From: JALSNL01 sp036479585
GTDB taxonomy: Bacteria; Bacteroidota; Ignavibacteria; Ignavibacteriales; Melioribacteraceae
Direction: 5' to 3'
Assembly (NCBI GenBank): GCA_965224785.1
Contig: OZ245062.1
Span: forward strand, 2,170,001-2,234,000
Length of the DNA: 64,000 nucleotides
Shown here piece by piece: positions 43,448-53,568 of the stretch (position 1 is its first letter; every line of letters begins with the position of its first letter). Below the pieces are notes generated by a model. It made no database searches. It saw only the letters and a list, made by a program, of their open reading frames with translations, and had not been told where the DNA came from. The position numbers were made by a program, and so were the translations under genes.

Positions 43448-44785
43448 ATGAGTAAAAAAGAAAAAAAAAATGGACTAACACGAAGAAGTTTTATTGCTAA
43501 GACCTCTCTTGCAACTGCCGCTTTTACAATTGTACCGCGACATGTTTTAGGTGGTCAAGGTTTTGTTGCACCAAGTGATAAACTAAATATTGCTTGCATA
43601 GGAATTGGTGGGAAAGGTAAAAGTGATGCAGCCGCAATGGAAAGTCAAAATGTTGTAGCACTTTGTGATGTAGATGAAATTCATGGTAGCGAAACAAGAA
43701 AGAAATATCCTAAAGCAAAATTCTATCAAGATTTTAGAAAACTTTTTGAAAAAGAAAAAAACATTGATGCTGTAACAATTAGTACTCCAGACCATACGCA
43801 TGCAATTATAGCTTACACAGCAATGCAATTAGGCAAGCATGTTTATGTGCAAAAACCACTAACTCATACTGTTTATGAAGCAAGGAAACTTGCTAAAGCT
43901 GCCAAAGAGTATAATATTGTTTCACAAATGGGCAACCAAGGTCATGCAAGTGAAGGAATAAGATTGATTAATGAATGGATTGCAGCAGATGCAATTGGTG
44001 ATATTAACGAGATACACACTTGGACAAATCGCCCAATTTGGCCTCAAGGTGCTTTAGAAAAACCTAAAGAAATTCCATCATTGCCAAACTATATAGATTG
44101 GAATTTGTGGTTGGGACCTGCCCCATCTAGACCTTATCATCCATCTTATCATCCCTTCAATTGGAGAGGTTGGCAAGATTTTGGTACTGGTGCATTAGGA
44201 GATATGGGAGCACATATTCTCGATCAACCTTTTTGGTCTTTAGATTTGGGCTCTCCCAAAACAATACAAGCATCCTCTTCCGTTTTTAATGACCAAACCT
44301 TTCCTTTGGCTTCAATTGTTACTTGGACTTTCCCAGCTAAAAAAGACAGGGGCGAGATAAAGCTTGTTTGGTACGATGGAGGATTACTTCCACCTAGACC
44401 AGAAGTATTGGAATCTGAAAGACAACTGGGTAGAGCAATTTACTATGGATCAAAAGGAATACTAATGCACAATTCTCATGGATCTACTCCAAGATTGATT
44501 CCTGAAACTGAAATGAAGAATTTTACGATGCCGAAAAAAACGATTCCTAGATCGCCAGGGATTTATAAAGAATGGTTTGAAGCAATTAAAAATGGGACTA
44601 AAAGTTCTACGGATTTTGAATATAGTGCAAGACTCACTGAGATGATGCTCTTAGGTACTATTGCAATAAAAATGAAAGATAAAAATACAATTCTTGAGTT
44701 TGATGGTGAGAAAGGTGAGTTCATAAATATGGATGAAGCTAATGAGTTACTCACAAAAAGATATCCCAAAGGATGGGAATTTTAA
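43448..44785 (+). CDS. Tat-exported Gfo/Idh/MocA-family oxidoreductase (first of tandem pair)
   Basis: The ATG at 43448 is preceded by AGTAGGAG. The TTG just before it also lies in frame but is not needed. The Tat signal is TRRSFIAKTSLATAAFTIVP. The Rossmann motif reads IACIGIGGKG, the active-site triad position reads YVQKPLTHT (Gln-Lys-Pro in place of Glu-Lys-Pro), and GALGDMGAHILDQPFW holds the expected catalytic histidine. It is 446 residues including the signal, normal for exported family members. The protein at 44921 is a close tandem paralogue. It probably oxidises glycosides in the periplasm with a tightly bound cofactor; the substrate is unknown. It leads a plus-strand run that goes on into cytochrome genes. 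Confidence 0.88.
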   Translation: MSKKEKKNGLTRRSFIAKTSLATAAFTIVPRHVLGGQGFVAPSDKLNIACIGIGGKGKSDAAAMESQNVVALCDVDEIHGSETRKKYPKAKFYQDFRKLFEKEKNIDAVTISTPDHTHAIIAYTAMQLGKHVYVQKPLTHTVYEARKLAKAAKEYNIVSQMGNQGHASEGIRLINEWIAADAIGDINEIHTWTNRPIWPQGALEKPKEIPSLPNYIDWNLWLGPAPSRPYHPSYHPFNWRGWQDFGTGALGDMGAHILDQPFWSLDLGSPKTIQASSSVFNDQTFPLASIVTWTFPAKKDRGEIKLVWYDGGLLPPRPEVLESERQLGRAIYYGSKGILMHNSHGSTPRLIPETEMKNFTMPKKTIPRSPGIYKEWFEAIKNGTKSSTDFEYSARLTEMMLLGTIAIKMKDKNTILEFDGEKGEFINMDEANELLTKRYPKGWEF

Positions 44786-44920
44786 TTTCGGTAATAAAAA
44801 ACTCACATAAATAAATTTTATTAAACGTATTTTAAATTTTAGATTGTTAGTAGCTATTTCGATGTAATTATTTAGACATAATTACATTATTAATATTCTT
44901 AAAATTGCAAAGGAATTATT

Positions 44921-46270
44921 TTGAGCAAGTGGAGACAAAAAACTGATGTTAAAAATGGAATTTCAAGAAGAAGTTTCATTGGAAGAACTGCGTTAGCAAC
45001 TGCAGCTTTTACAATAGTACCAAGACATGTTTTAGGTGGACAAGGTTTTGTTCCTCCAAGTGATAAACTAAATATAGCTTGTATAGGAATTGGTGGGAAA
45101 GGTAAAAGAGATGCTGAAGGAGTAGAACATGAAAATATTGTTGCACTTTGTGATGTAGATGAAATTCATGGAAGTGAAACTAGAAAAAAATATCCAAAAG
45201 CAAAATTCTATCAAGATTTTAGAGTTCTTTTAGAAAAAGAAAAAAATATTGATGCTTTAACTATTACTACTCCTGATCACACTCATGCAATAATTGCTTA
45301 TACAGCAATGCAGTTAGGGAAGCATGTGTATGTTCAAAAACCTCTTACACATACAGTTTATGAAGCAAGAAAATTAGCTAAGGCTGCCAAAGAATATAAT
45401 ATTGTTTCGCAAATGGGCAACCAAGGTCATGCAACTGAAGGAGCAAGATTAACTAATGAATGGATTGCAGCAGATGCAATTGGAGATGTTCATGAAGTTC
45501 ATGCTTGGTCTAATCGTCCAATTTGGCCTCAAGGTAATTTAACAAAACCAGAAGAAATTCCCTCTCTACCTAATTACTTAGATTGGAATTTATGGCTTGG
45601 ACCAGCACCTTCAAGACCTTATCACCCTAATTATCATCCATTTAATTGGAGAGGTTGGTGGGATTTTGGAACTGGGGCTTTAGGAGATATGGGAGCTCAT
45701 ATTTTAGATCAACCTTTTTCAGCTTTGAATCTTGATTCGCCAAAGACTATTCAAGCTTCATCAACTGTTTTTAGTGATCAGTCTTACCCAAGTGCTTCAA
45801 TTGTTACTTGGACTTTCCCAGAAAAAGATGGACGTAAAGAAGTGAAAATGGTTTGGTACGATGGAGGTTTACTACCGGAAAGACCTGAAGACTTAGAGCC
45901 TGAAAGAAAACTTGGTGCTTGTATTTATCATGGATCGAAAGGGAAAATGATGCATGATAATTATGGAGAAGGAGTAAGACTAATTCCCGAAACAAAAATG
46001 AAAAATTTCACACCTCCTAAAAAAACCCTTCCAAGATCACCAGGGATTTATAAAGAGTGGACAGAGGCAATTAAGAACGGAACTAAAAGTACAACCGATT
46101 TTGAATATAGTGCAAGACTTACCGAGATGATGCTTTTAGGAAATATTGCAATTAGAATGAAAGACAAAAATACTATTTTAGAATACGATGGTGAAAAAGG
46201 TGAATTTACAAATGTGGATGAAGCTAACGAGTTTCTCACAAAGAAATATCCCAAAGGTTGGGAATTGTAA
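44921..46270 (+). CDS. Tat-exported Gfo/Idh/MocA-family oxidoreductase (tandem paralogue)
   Basis: The protein is a close copy of the product of the gene before it, with the same QKP and GALGDMGAHILDQPF motifs, and differs mainly in surface loops and in FSALNL where the first has FWSLDL. Translation starts at a TTG (44921): AAAGGA lies at the right distance and no ATG occurs before the Tat signal ISRRSFIGRTALATAAF. The predicted enzyme is 449 residues. The two copies suggest recent duplication and possibly split substrate range. A 135-bp gap separates them, so the second may have its own promoter. Confidence 0.88.
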   Translation: MSKWRQKTDVKNGISRRSFIGRTALATAAFTIVPRHVLGGQGFVPPSDKLNIACIGIGGKGKRDAEGVEHENIVALCDVDEIHGSETRKKYPKAKFYQDFRVLLEKEKNIDALTITTPDHTHAIIAYTAMQLGKHVYVQKPLTHTVYEARKLAKAAKEYNIVSQMGNQGHATEGARLTNEWIAADAIGDVHEVHAWSNRPIWPQGNLTKPEEIPSLPNYLDWNLWLGPAPSRPYHPNYHPFNWRGWWDFGTGALGDMGAHILDQPFSALNLDSPKTIQASSTVFSDQSYPSASIVTWTFPEKDGRKEVKMVWYDGGLLPERPEDLEPERKLGACIYHGSKGKMMHDNYGEGVRLIPETKMKNFTPPKKTLPRSPGIYKEWTEAIKNGTKSTTDFEYSARLTEMMLLGNIAIRMKDKNTILEYDGEKGEFTNVDEANEFLTKKYPKGWEL

Positions 46271-46305
46271 TTTTAGAATATTAAAACAAATTTTTAAAAA
46301 TCATT

Positions 46306-47646
46306 ATGAAAAATAATACTACTGGATTTACAAGAAGGAATTTTATTAAAACCTCAGCCGTTGCCGGGGCTGGCTTAATTGCTGCACCTTGGGTGAAAAC
46401 TTCTGCTCAGAGTTCTGTAACAAAAGATATCAATATTGCATTGCTCGGTACTGGTTCCGAAGGTCAAGTGTTGATGAATGCTTGTTTAAAAATTCCAAAC
46501 ATTAAAATTAAAGCTGTTTGCGATATTTGGGAAAACTATAATTTAAAACGTGCATACAGAATGTTAAAGAAGTATGGACACGAACTAAACGCATATACAG
46601 ATTATAGAGAAATGCTTGCTAAAGAAAAAGGATTAGACGCTGTTATTGTTGCTACTCCAGATTTTTGGCATGCTCAACATTCAGTTGATTCTATGAATGC
46701 TGGATTGCATGTTTACTGTGAAAAAGAAATGTCCAACACGCTTCGAGGAGCTAAGCAAATTGTAAATGCTGCAAAGCGAACTGGTAAAGTTGTTCAAATT
46801 GGGCATCAACGTCGTAGTAATCCTTACTATATTCATTCGTATAATAATTTGATTAAAGAAGCAAACATACTTGGTAAAATTACAACCATAAACGGACAGT
46901 GGAATAGATCAGTACAACCGGATAATGGTTGGCCAAAAAAATATCCTATTTCAAACTCGATGTTAAAAAAGTATGGTTATAAAGATATGCATCAACATCG
47001 TAACTGGCGTTGGTACAGAGGATTGGGTGGCGGACCAATAGTTGATCTTGGTTCACATCAAATTGATATTTACAATTGGTTCCTTGGTGTACATCCTTAT
47101 TCAGTAATGGCAAGTGGTGGAACTGATTACTATGATAAAAAAACTCATGAATGGTATGATACAGTTTTAGCAACTTTCAAATATAAAACCGAGCATGGAA
47201 TTGTAAGAGCTTTTTATCAAACAATAACTACAAATAGTAACCAAGGTTACTTTGAAACTTTTATGGGAGATCAGGGAGCATTAACAATTTCAGAATCTGC
47301 CGGAAGAGTTGGAGTTTTCAAAGAAGCAAGTGCACCTCTTTGGGATAAGTGGGTTGATAAAGGATTTCTATTAGCTCCAGATGAATCAGAGAAAAAAGAA
47401 AATACCGCTGCAATTTTAGATGTTAGAGAAACTGCAGCTCCTCCAAAATATAGTCTACCTATTCAGTTTAATGATCCGTACCATAAACCTCATCTTGAAA
47501 ATTTCTTTAATGCAATTAGAGGAAAGGAAGAATTAAACTGTCCGGTAGAAGTTGGCTACGAAACAGCTGTAGCAGTTCTAAAAGTTAACGAAGCAATTAA
47601 AGCTAAAAGAGAAGTTAAGTTTAGTCCTAATGAATTTAAAATTTAA
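46306..47646 (+). CDS. Tat-exported Gfo/Idh/MocA-family oxidoreductase, divergent member
   Basis: The 446-residue protein begins with a Tat signal (FTRRNFIKTSAVAGAGLIAAPW). The Rossmann motif is IALLGTGSEG, the active-site position reads YCEKEMSNT (Glu-Lys-Glu rather than Glu-Lys-Pro), and GGGPIVDLGSHQIDIYNW holds the expected histidine. It is only distantly related to the two genes before it. It lies 15 bp from the multiheme cytochrome gene, which suggests joint expression and raises the possibility that the enzyme hands electrons to the cytochrome. The sugar substrate is not known. Confidence 0.87.
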   Translation: MKNNTTGFTRRNFIKTSAVAGAGLIAAPWVKTSAQSSVTKDINIALLGTGSEGQVLMNACLKIPNIKIKAVCDIWENYNLKRAYRMLKKYGHELNAYTDYREMLAKEKGLDAVIVATPDFWHAQHSVDSMNAGLHVYCEKEMSNTLRGAKQIVNAAKRTGKVVQIGHQRRSNPYYIHSYNNLIKEANILGKITTINGQWNRSVQPDNGWPKKYPISNSMLKKYGYKDMHQHRNWRWYRGLGGGPIVDLGSHQIDIYNWFLGVHPYSVMASGGTDYYDKKTHEWYDTVLATFKYKTEHGIVRAFYQTITTNSNQGYFETFMGDQGALTISESAGRVGVFKEASAPLWDKWVDKGFLLAPDESEKKENTAAILDVRETAAPPKYSLPIQFNDPYHKPHLENFFNAIRGKEELNCPVEVGYETAVAVLKVNEAIKAKREVKFSPNEFKI

Positions 47647-47661
47647 ATTGATAATAATTCT

Positions 47662-49572
47662 ATGCTGATAAAACAATTTACCTTTCGAATTATTACTCTT
47701 ATAGTTTTGATTTGTTTAACTTCTTCACAAGTTAAAACTCAAGATTATAAAGTTGGAGATAAAAGTGATGGTAGTAGGTTAAAACCCATTCATCTTTTAA
47801 AGTTGTATGATAAAGATGGAAACACAATTGACCCTACTGATGATTTTGCACAACCATTTTCTACAAAACAAACTTGTGCAAGTGAATGTCATAGCTATGA
47901 TAAAATTAGTAGTGGTTTTCATTTTAACTTTCACGATTCAAATTTAGTAAATAAAACTCCAAGTGAACCTTGGATTTACACAGACCCAACTACGCTCTCA
48001 CTCATTCCCCTTTCTTATAGAAAAAACAAGGGAACTTTTACGCCGGAAGAAGTGAGTCTTTCTCCAATGCAATTTCTAATTCGCTTTGGTCCATACTATG
48101 CTGGTGGAGACATTAGTGAACTTGATACTCTTGAGCATCCAGATAATTATCTTCGTTGGATGGTTTCAGGAAAGATGGAAGTTAACTGTCTAGTATGTCA
48201 TGACGCTGACCCTTATTATGACCAAGCTGAGTATGCAGGAAACATGAGGAAACAAAATTTCAAATGGGCAGCAATAGCAAGTAGTAGCTTTACTGAGTTC
48301 AAAGGGAACGCATCGAAAATGCCTGACAATTATGACCCATATAATTTTACAACTATTCAAAGTGTTGATCAAAGATCTCCAATTGTTCCTAAACTAACTT
48401 ATAAGAAATCAGAATTTAATTCTGACAATAAAGTTTATTTTAATGTTACAAAAAATATCCCGAATGATAATTGTTACTATTGCCATTCTTCAAAAGTAGT
48501 AAATATAAATAGCGACTTACATTTTGAGTCGCAAGAAGATGTACATATAAAGGCTGGCTTATTATGTGTTGATTGCCATAGTAATGAAATTGATCACAAT
48601 ATGGTTAAGGGAACTGTCACAAAGAAATTAAGTGAGTCTTCAACTAAAACTTGTGAAGGTTGCCATATTGAAAATATTGTTGATGGTAAACCAACAAATG
48701 GAAAACTTGGTTCTCCAATTCCAAAACACGCTGGTATTCCTCTAGTTCACTTTGAGAAACTAACTTGCACAACTTGTCACTCAGGTAATTGGCCAAGTGA
48801 AGAACCACAGCTTGTTAAGACTTCTCGCAATCATTTTCTTGGGATGCACGGAACAAATAAATCTCCAGATGTTTATCCTCATATTGCTACAAATATTTTT
48901 ACTGAATACAATTCAGATAAAATTGAACCTAGAAATATAATTTGGCCTTCTTATTGGGGAAATAAAAATGAAAATAAAATTTTACCGTTGCCACTAAGTT
49001 TTGTTGAGCAAACAATAAGACCAATGCTTGCTCTTGATTCGCTTACAAATTTTGGCAAGTGGCCTTCAATTCCAGATAGTTTATTAATTGCAATTTTAGA
49101 CTCACTCAAAAGTTTTGATGTTACTAATGGTTCGCCAGTTTTTGTAACTGGAGGAAAAATCTTCTCACTTAATGATAAGAAGCTTATGATTACATCAGAG
49201 CCATCAAGATTAAGTTATAGTTGGAAGACATCGCATTCAGTTAGACCAGCATCCCAAGCATTGGGAGTTAATGGTTGTAACGATTGTCACTCAATTGGTT
49301 CTCCGTTTTTTGCAGGAGATGTAAATGTTGAAAGTTCACTTATTTCACAAGCGGGTAAGACAATTTCAAAAAATGATTTTCAGAATAACAGTAAGTTATA
49401 TCAAACTTTTTTCTCGTCAACTTTCTTTTTTAGACCTTGGTTAAAATTTATAATCATACTTTCTACAATTCTTATTTTGATTGTTCTAGTTGGATATATT
49501 TTCCACGGAATGAAAACTATATCAAACATAATTTATTCTAATGACTTTACTACTAAAGGAGATAAAGAATAA
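47662..49572 (+). CDS. Multiheme cytochrome c, membrane-anchored
   Basis: The 636-residue protein has a signal peptide and a C-terminal membrane helix (about 597-617). There are seven heme-binding motifs: CASECH near residue 72 (a CX3CH form) and the CXXCH motifs CLVCH, CYYCH, CVDCH, CEGCH, CTTCH and CNDCH spread through the chain. Many extra His residues can serve as distal ligands. It would sit on the periplasmic side of the inner membrane and carry electrons. The next gene, 2 bp away, encodes a likely cytochrome b partner. Together they may form a quinone-coupled complex; the electron donor could be the exported oxidoreductases upstream. Confidence 0.85.
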   Translation: MLIKQFTFRIITLIVLICLTSSQVKTQDYKVGDKSDGSRLKPIHLLKLYDKDGNTIDPTDDFAQPFSTKQTCASECHSYDKISSGFHFNFHDSNLVNKTPSEPWIYTDPTTLSLIPLSYRKNKGTFTPEEVSLSPMQFLIRFGPYYAGGDISELDTLEHPDNYLRWMVSGKMEVNCLVCHDADPYYDQAEYAGNMRKQNFKWAAIASSSFTEFKGNASKMPDNYDPYNFTTIQSVDQRSPIVPKLTYKKSEFNSDNKVYFNVTKNIPNDNCYYCHSSKVVNINSDLHFESQEDVHIKAGLLCVDCHSNEIDHNMVKGTVTKKLSESSTKTCEGCHIENIVDGKPTNGKLGSPIPKHAGIPLVHFEKLTCTTCHSGNWPSEEPQLVKTSRNHFLGMHGTNKSPDVYPHIATNIFTEYNSDKIEPRNIIWPSYWGNKNENKILPLPLSFVEQTIRPMLALDSLTNFGKWPSIPDSLLIAILDSLKSFDVTNGSPVFVTGGKIFSLNDKKLMITSEPSRLSYSWKTSHSVRPASQALGVNGCNDCHSIGSPFFAGDVNVESSLISQAGKTISKNDFQNNSKLYQTFFSSTFFFRPWLKFIIILSTILILIVLVGYIFHGMKTISNIIYSNDFTTKGDKE

Positions 49573-49574
49573 TT

Positions 49575-50204
49575 ATGTTTAGAATATTATCAATAGTTAG
49601 CATCGCTGCATCCCTAATTTGGCTGTTTAGTTTTTGGAGCAAAAATAGTTTTTCATTTTCTGGCAAAACTAATAATTATTTTTCATCGTTAAAAAAGTCT
49701 TTCTTTGAATTTAAATTATTGAAGTCTCAGAACATTTCATCAAATTTTAATTGGGCTAAAAAATTTTTCTATTTAGCAACTACTTTCCTTTTCTTGTTAA
49801 TGTTTCTTTCAGCATTTTTAAATGTGATATTTCTAGGAGATGACTTAACTGGTTTGTTCCTTCTTATTCATGTAACAGTTGCCCCTTTGTTTTCAGTCTT
49901 TCTAGCAATTCTAGTTATTTTATTTGCACATTCAAACAGATTTAGTGAAAATGATTTTAATAATTTAACTGAGAACAAAAGAATAAGACATAACAGAAGT
50001 GGATATATAAAAATTACTTTTTGGTTAATTACACTGTTTTCTATTCCAGCAATGACTTCAATAATTCTAAGTATGTTTCCTTTATTTGGAACAAATGGAC
50101 AACATATATTGTTAGATATACATAGATATAGTACACTTATTATATTTGTATTAGTTATTTTACATACTGGATTAAGTTCTATTCGTTCAAATTCAAATAA
50201 ATAA
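49575..50204 (+). CDS. Cytochrome b-like membrane protein
   Basis: The 209-residue protein has about five membrane helices. Histidines placed for heme b are LLIHVTV, LFAHSN, LDIHRYST and VILHTGL, in helices near the membrane faces. Overall it looks like the b-type anchor of a multiheme cytochrome complex, though not a close match to a family I know. It starts 2 bp after the multiheme cytochrome c gene, and the pair are almost certainly translated together and form a complex that exchanges electrons with quinone. Confidence 0.7.
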   Translation: MFRILSIVSIAASLIWLFSFWSKNSFSFSGKTNNYFSSLKKSFFEFKLLKSQNISSNFNWAKKFFYLATTFLFLLMFLSAFLNVIFLGDDLTGLFLLIHVTVAPLFSVFLAILVILFAHSNRFSENDFNNLTENKRIRHNRSGYIKITFWLITLFSIPAMTSIILSMFPLFGTNGQHILLDIHRYSTLIIFVLVILHTGLSSIRSNSNK

Positions 50205-50247
50205 GTCTCAATAAATTTAAATAATAAATTACCACGGAGTTAACCAA

Positions 50248-50919
50248 ATGATAAAGTCTTACAATAAAAGTATTCTAGCTTCACTACTATTTTTCTTTCT
50301 ACTAATCTCATCTCAAAATATTTTTGCACAAAAACTAGAGCCAATTAAAATTGATTTACCGAAAGCTATGTTTGTCGGAACTCCCACAAATATGTCAATT
50401 GAAAAATTAGAGAAACCACTTGGCAAACCAAGACCTCCGTTCTTAGCTCCAAAAGGGACAAAGAATGTGGCATTAGGCAAAACAGTTACCAGTACTGATG
50501 ATATGCCAATTATTGGTGAAGTCGATTTTATTACAGATGGCGATAAAGATGCAGACGAAGGTTACTTTGTTGAACTTGGACCTTTTACACAACACGTTAC
50601 TATCGATTTAGAAAAAGAACATAGCTTGTATGCAATTATTGTTTGGCATTTCCATAAACAAGCAAGAGTTTACTTTGATGTTATTGTTCAAGTTGCAGAT
50701 GATAAAGAGTTTACAAAAAATGTAAGAACAATTTTTAATAACGATTTGAATAACTCAAGTAAACAAGGTAAAGGTAAAGATTGGCATTATGTTGAAACAG
50801 CCGAAGGAAAACTTATAGATGCTAAGGGTGAAAAAGCTCGTTATGTTAGACTTTACAGCAAAGGGAATAATAGCAATGACTTGAACCATTATATTGAGGT
50901 TGCAGTTTACGGTAAATAA
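50248..50919 (+). CDS. Exported discoidin (F5/8 type C)-like protein
   Basis: The 223-residue protein has a signal peptide ending NIFAQ. NVALGKTVTSTDD near residue 72 is the start of an F5/8 type C (discoidin) jelly roll, and the end (ARYVRLYSKGN ... HYIEVAVYGK) its usual close. Such domains bind carbohydrates. It is in the cytochrome run but carries no heme motif. It may dock a glycan or a partner protein near the exported oxidoreductases. Its stop overlaps the start of the glycosyltransferase-like gene. Confidence 0.7.
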   Translation: MIKSYNKSILASLLFFFLLISSQNIFAQKLEPIKIDLPKAMFVGTPTNMSIEKLEKPLGKPRPPFLAPKGTKNVALGKTVTSTDDMPIIGEVDFITDGDKDADEGYFVELGPFTQHVTIDLEKEHSLYAIIVWHFHKQARVYFDVIVQVADDKEFTKNVRTIFNNDLNNSSKQGKGKDWHYVETAEGKLIDAKGEKARYVRLYSKGNNSNDLNHYIEVAVYGK

Positions 50920-52501
50920 AAATAAAATATTAAAATTTAATGACGGTTTCATTTTTGTAATCGTCATTTTTTTTGCCCTCTTTCTTAGAACATACAAACT
51001 TGATCTTCGTCCGATGCATACTGATGAAGCTGTTCACGCAGTTAAGTTTGGAGAACTTCTTGAGAACGATTCTTACAAGTACGACCCAATTGAATATCAC
51101 GGACCAACCTTAAATTATTTTACTCTTATTTCTGCTTCCCTATTTGGAGAAAAAACCTTTCAAGAAATTGATGAGATAACTTTACGTTTAGTGCCAACAA
51201 TAATTTCTTTGTTGTTAATTGCCTCTCTACTTTTGCTGTATAATAAAAACAATTTTAGACTCACAATTCTAATTGCATTCTTAATTACAGTTTCTCCGGT
51301 TGTTCAATTTTATAGTAGATATTATATTCAAGAAATTTTATTAGTTGCCTTTTCATATTCTAGCTTGCTTACTTTTTATAAATACTTCAAGACTAAAAGG
51401 ATTCTGTGGTTAATTGTTTCTGGATTATTGGTTGGGTTAATTTTTACAACTAAAGAAACAAGTATTATTACTTTCTTTGCAGCAATTGTTGCACTGATTG
51501 TTTTAAGTTTTCTAAATACTAACTTTAGAAGAAAAATTCTAGTTTCTAAAACTCATTTGGGATTAGTATTAGTTATTGCAGCTTTTGTTTCCATACTTTT
51601 TTACTCATCTTTTTTTAGTAACTTAAAAGGAATTAGTGATTCTATTTTAACATTTATTAATTATTTTAGTAAAGCTGGTAGTAACCCAATCCACATTCAA
51701 CCTTGGTATTACTACATAGAGTTGATGTCATTTACACACAATGGTTTATTATTTTATTCAAGTATTCCAATTTTCTTTTTTACACTTGTTGGTTTTTATT
51801 TTATTTTTTTAAGTGCACATAAGACTTCAAATATTTTTTTATTTAGATTCATTGCAATTTTTAGTTTAGTCCAAGCCATTGTCTATTCACTTATTTCTTA
51901 TAAAACCCCTTGGCTTGTTTTAAATTTTTGGGTTGGTTTTTTATTTATGGCTGGTTATGGTATTTATCAAACTTATAATATTCTAAAAGAAAATATTTCT
52001 AAAAGAATTTTTACATTATTATTTATAATTATTATATCACATAATATTTATCAAACTTTTAATACCTCTTTTAAGTTTCCTTATCAATCAGAAAATCCTT
52101 TTACATATTCTCAACCGTCTCCTCAAGTTATAAAAATAGCAAATAAAGTATTCAGCGTTGCAGAAAGAGCTAACGTTTTAGTTAATGTTGTTGTACCCAA
52201 AAATGATTATTGGCCTTTACCTTATTATTTACGGGAATTAAAAAACGTTGCATGGAATAATTATGTCCCTGATGATATATACAAATTTCCCATTATATTG
52301 GTATCACCAGAGTTTGAAGATGAACTTATTAATAAACTGTATAGCAATCCTCCACCAGGGCAACAGAATTTATATATTCCATTATTTGATAAGTATTTAG
52401 AACTTAGACCAAGTGTTGAATTACGAGGTTATGTTCAAAAAGAATATTATGATCACCATCTAAGAATTTTAGACAATACTTCAGGAGATGATAAACTGTA
52501 A
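50894..52501 (+). CDS. Agl23-like (TIGR03663-type) multi-span glycosyltransferase-like protein
   Basis: The 535-residue protein has about 10-12 membrane helices. After the first it carries LRTYKLDLRPMHTDEAVHA and YHGPTLNYF, the signature of the family annotated as flippase activity-associated Agl23-like (GT39/PMT-like fold with the catalytic Asp/Glu in HTDEAVHA). Members use lipid-linked sugars to modify proteins or lipids in the periplasm. There is no ATG near the start; a TTG at 50894 or 50900 inside the end of the discoidin-like gene is the likely start, giving a 20-26 bp overlap. It may glycosylate the exported proteins of this locus; this is inference. Confidence 0.75.
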   Translation: MRLQFTVNKNKILKFNDGFIFVIVIFFALFLRTYKLDLRPMHTDEAVHAVKFGELLENDSYKYDPIEYHGPTLNYFTLISASLFGEKTFQEIDEITLRLVPTIISLLLIASLLLLYNKNNFRLTILIAFLITVSPVVQFYSRYYIQEILLVAFSYSSLLTFYKYFKTKRILWLIVSGLLVGLIFTTKETSIITFFAAIVALIVLSFLNTNFRRKILVSKTHLGLVLVIAAFVSILFYSSFFSNLKGISDSILTFINYFSKAGSNPIHIQPWYYYIELMSFTHNGLLFYSSIPIFFFTLVGFYFIFLSAHKTSNIFLFRFIAIFSLVQAIVYSLISYKTPWLVLNFWVGFLFMAGYGIYQTYNILKENISKRIFTLLFIIIISHNIYQTFNTSFKFPYQSENPFTYSQPSPQVIKIANKVFSVAERANVLVNVVVPKNDYWPLPYYLRELKNVAWNNYVPDDIYKFPIILVSPEFEDELINKLYSNPPPGQQNLYIPLFDKYLELRPSVELRGYVQKEYYDHHLRILDNTSGDDKL

Positions 52502-52507
52502 TATAGT

Positions 52508-53440
52508 ATGACTCTAGTAAACAATAAATTCGAGAATAAAAATCTTCATCGTTTTTCTCATCAAGCAATGGCAACAACTTTTGAAATTGTGATTCAATTT
52601 GATGATAAGGAATATGCTGAACAAGCTGCTACTGCTGCCTTTGAAGAGATTGATAGATTAGAAGAAGAGCTAAGTCGCTTTGAACCAAACAGTGAAGTTA
52701 CTAGAATTAATAAACTAACTATTGGAGAAGAGCTGCAACTAAGTGCTGATATTTTTGAATGTCTAAAATCTGCTAACCATATTTATAAAATCACAAATGG
52801 TTTGTTCGATATAACTTCAGGGCAAATTATTGACCATTGGAAAAGCCAAAAGCAAAGTACAAATTCATTACTTGAAGATTTTAATTCTAGAAAAATTGGT
52901 ATGGATAAAATCATTCTTGATGAAGCAAGTCATTCACTTAATATTTTAAGTGATGAACTAATAATCGATCTAGGTGGTTTTGGAAAAGGTTATGCAATTG
53001 ATAAAGCTTGCGAATTACTTCATGACTGGGATATAGAGAATGCTCTTTTGCATAGCGGTGGCAGTACTGTAAAAGTGATTGGGAAACTTACTGGTTATAA
53101 TGGTTGGCCTATCTCTATTAGTAATCCATCAAATCCTACTCAAACTATTGCTGAAATTATTTTAACAAATACTTCTTTAAGTGGTTCTGGGAAACAGAAG
53201 GGTTCGCATATTATAAATCCTAAAACTGGGAAACCAATAATTGAAAGAGCTGGTGCTTGGGCTATGACAAAATCGGCAGCTCAATCAGATGCAATGTCAA
53301 CTACTTTTATGATTATGTCAATCGAAAAAATTCACCATTTATGTAATACGCATAATTATATTTCTGGTTTAGTCATTCAGAATGATACAAAAGAAATTGT
53401 TAATGAAAATATTTATATTTCTTCAAATTTTCAACTATAA
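52508..53440 (+). CDS. apbE: FAD:protein FMN transferase ApbE
   Basis: The 310-residue protein has the ApbE features: AMATTFEIVI at the start, LSRFEPNSEVTRIN, LFDITSGQI, IIDLGGFGKGYAIDKA (FAD site), GGSTVKVIG, and KGSHIINPKTGKP with downstream SDAMSTTFMIM for the magnesium/FMN transfer region. It moves FMN from FAD to a Thr/Ser of a partner protein. No signal peptide or lipobox is present, unlike many ApbE proteins, so it may act inside the cell. It closes the cytochrome run, 6 bp after the glycosyltransferase-like gene. A target protein is not obvious in the window. Confidence 0.88.
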   Translation: MTLVNNKFENKNLHRFSHQAMATTFEIVIQFDDKEYAEQAATAAFEEIDRLEEELSRFEPNSEVTRINKLTIGEELQLSADIFECLKSANHIYKITNGLFDITSGQIIDHWKSQKQSTNSLLEDFNSRKIGMDKIILDEASHSLNILSDELIIDLGGFGKGYAIDKACELLHDWDIENALLHSGGSTVKVIGKLTGYNGWPISISNPSNPTQTIAEIILTNTSLSGSGKQKGSHIINPKTGKPIIERAGAWAMTKSAAQSDAMSTTFMIMSIEKIHHLCNTHNYISGLVIQNDTKEIVNENIYISSNFQL

Positions 53441-53568
53441 TAATACTTCTGTTTAGACTTGTACCACTTGCTTTTAATAAAATGTTTTATTTATTAGTCT
53501 TGACTTTTTTATAAAATATGCACATCTTTAAAGATTATGAATAACATCTTTTTTAATGGAGAGGGACA

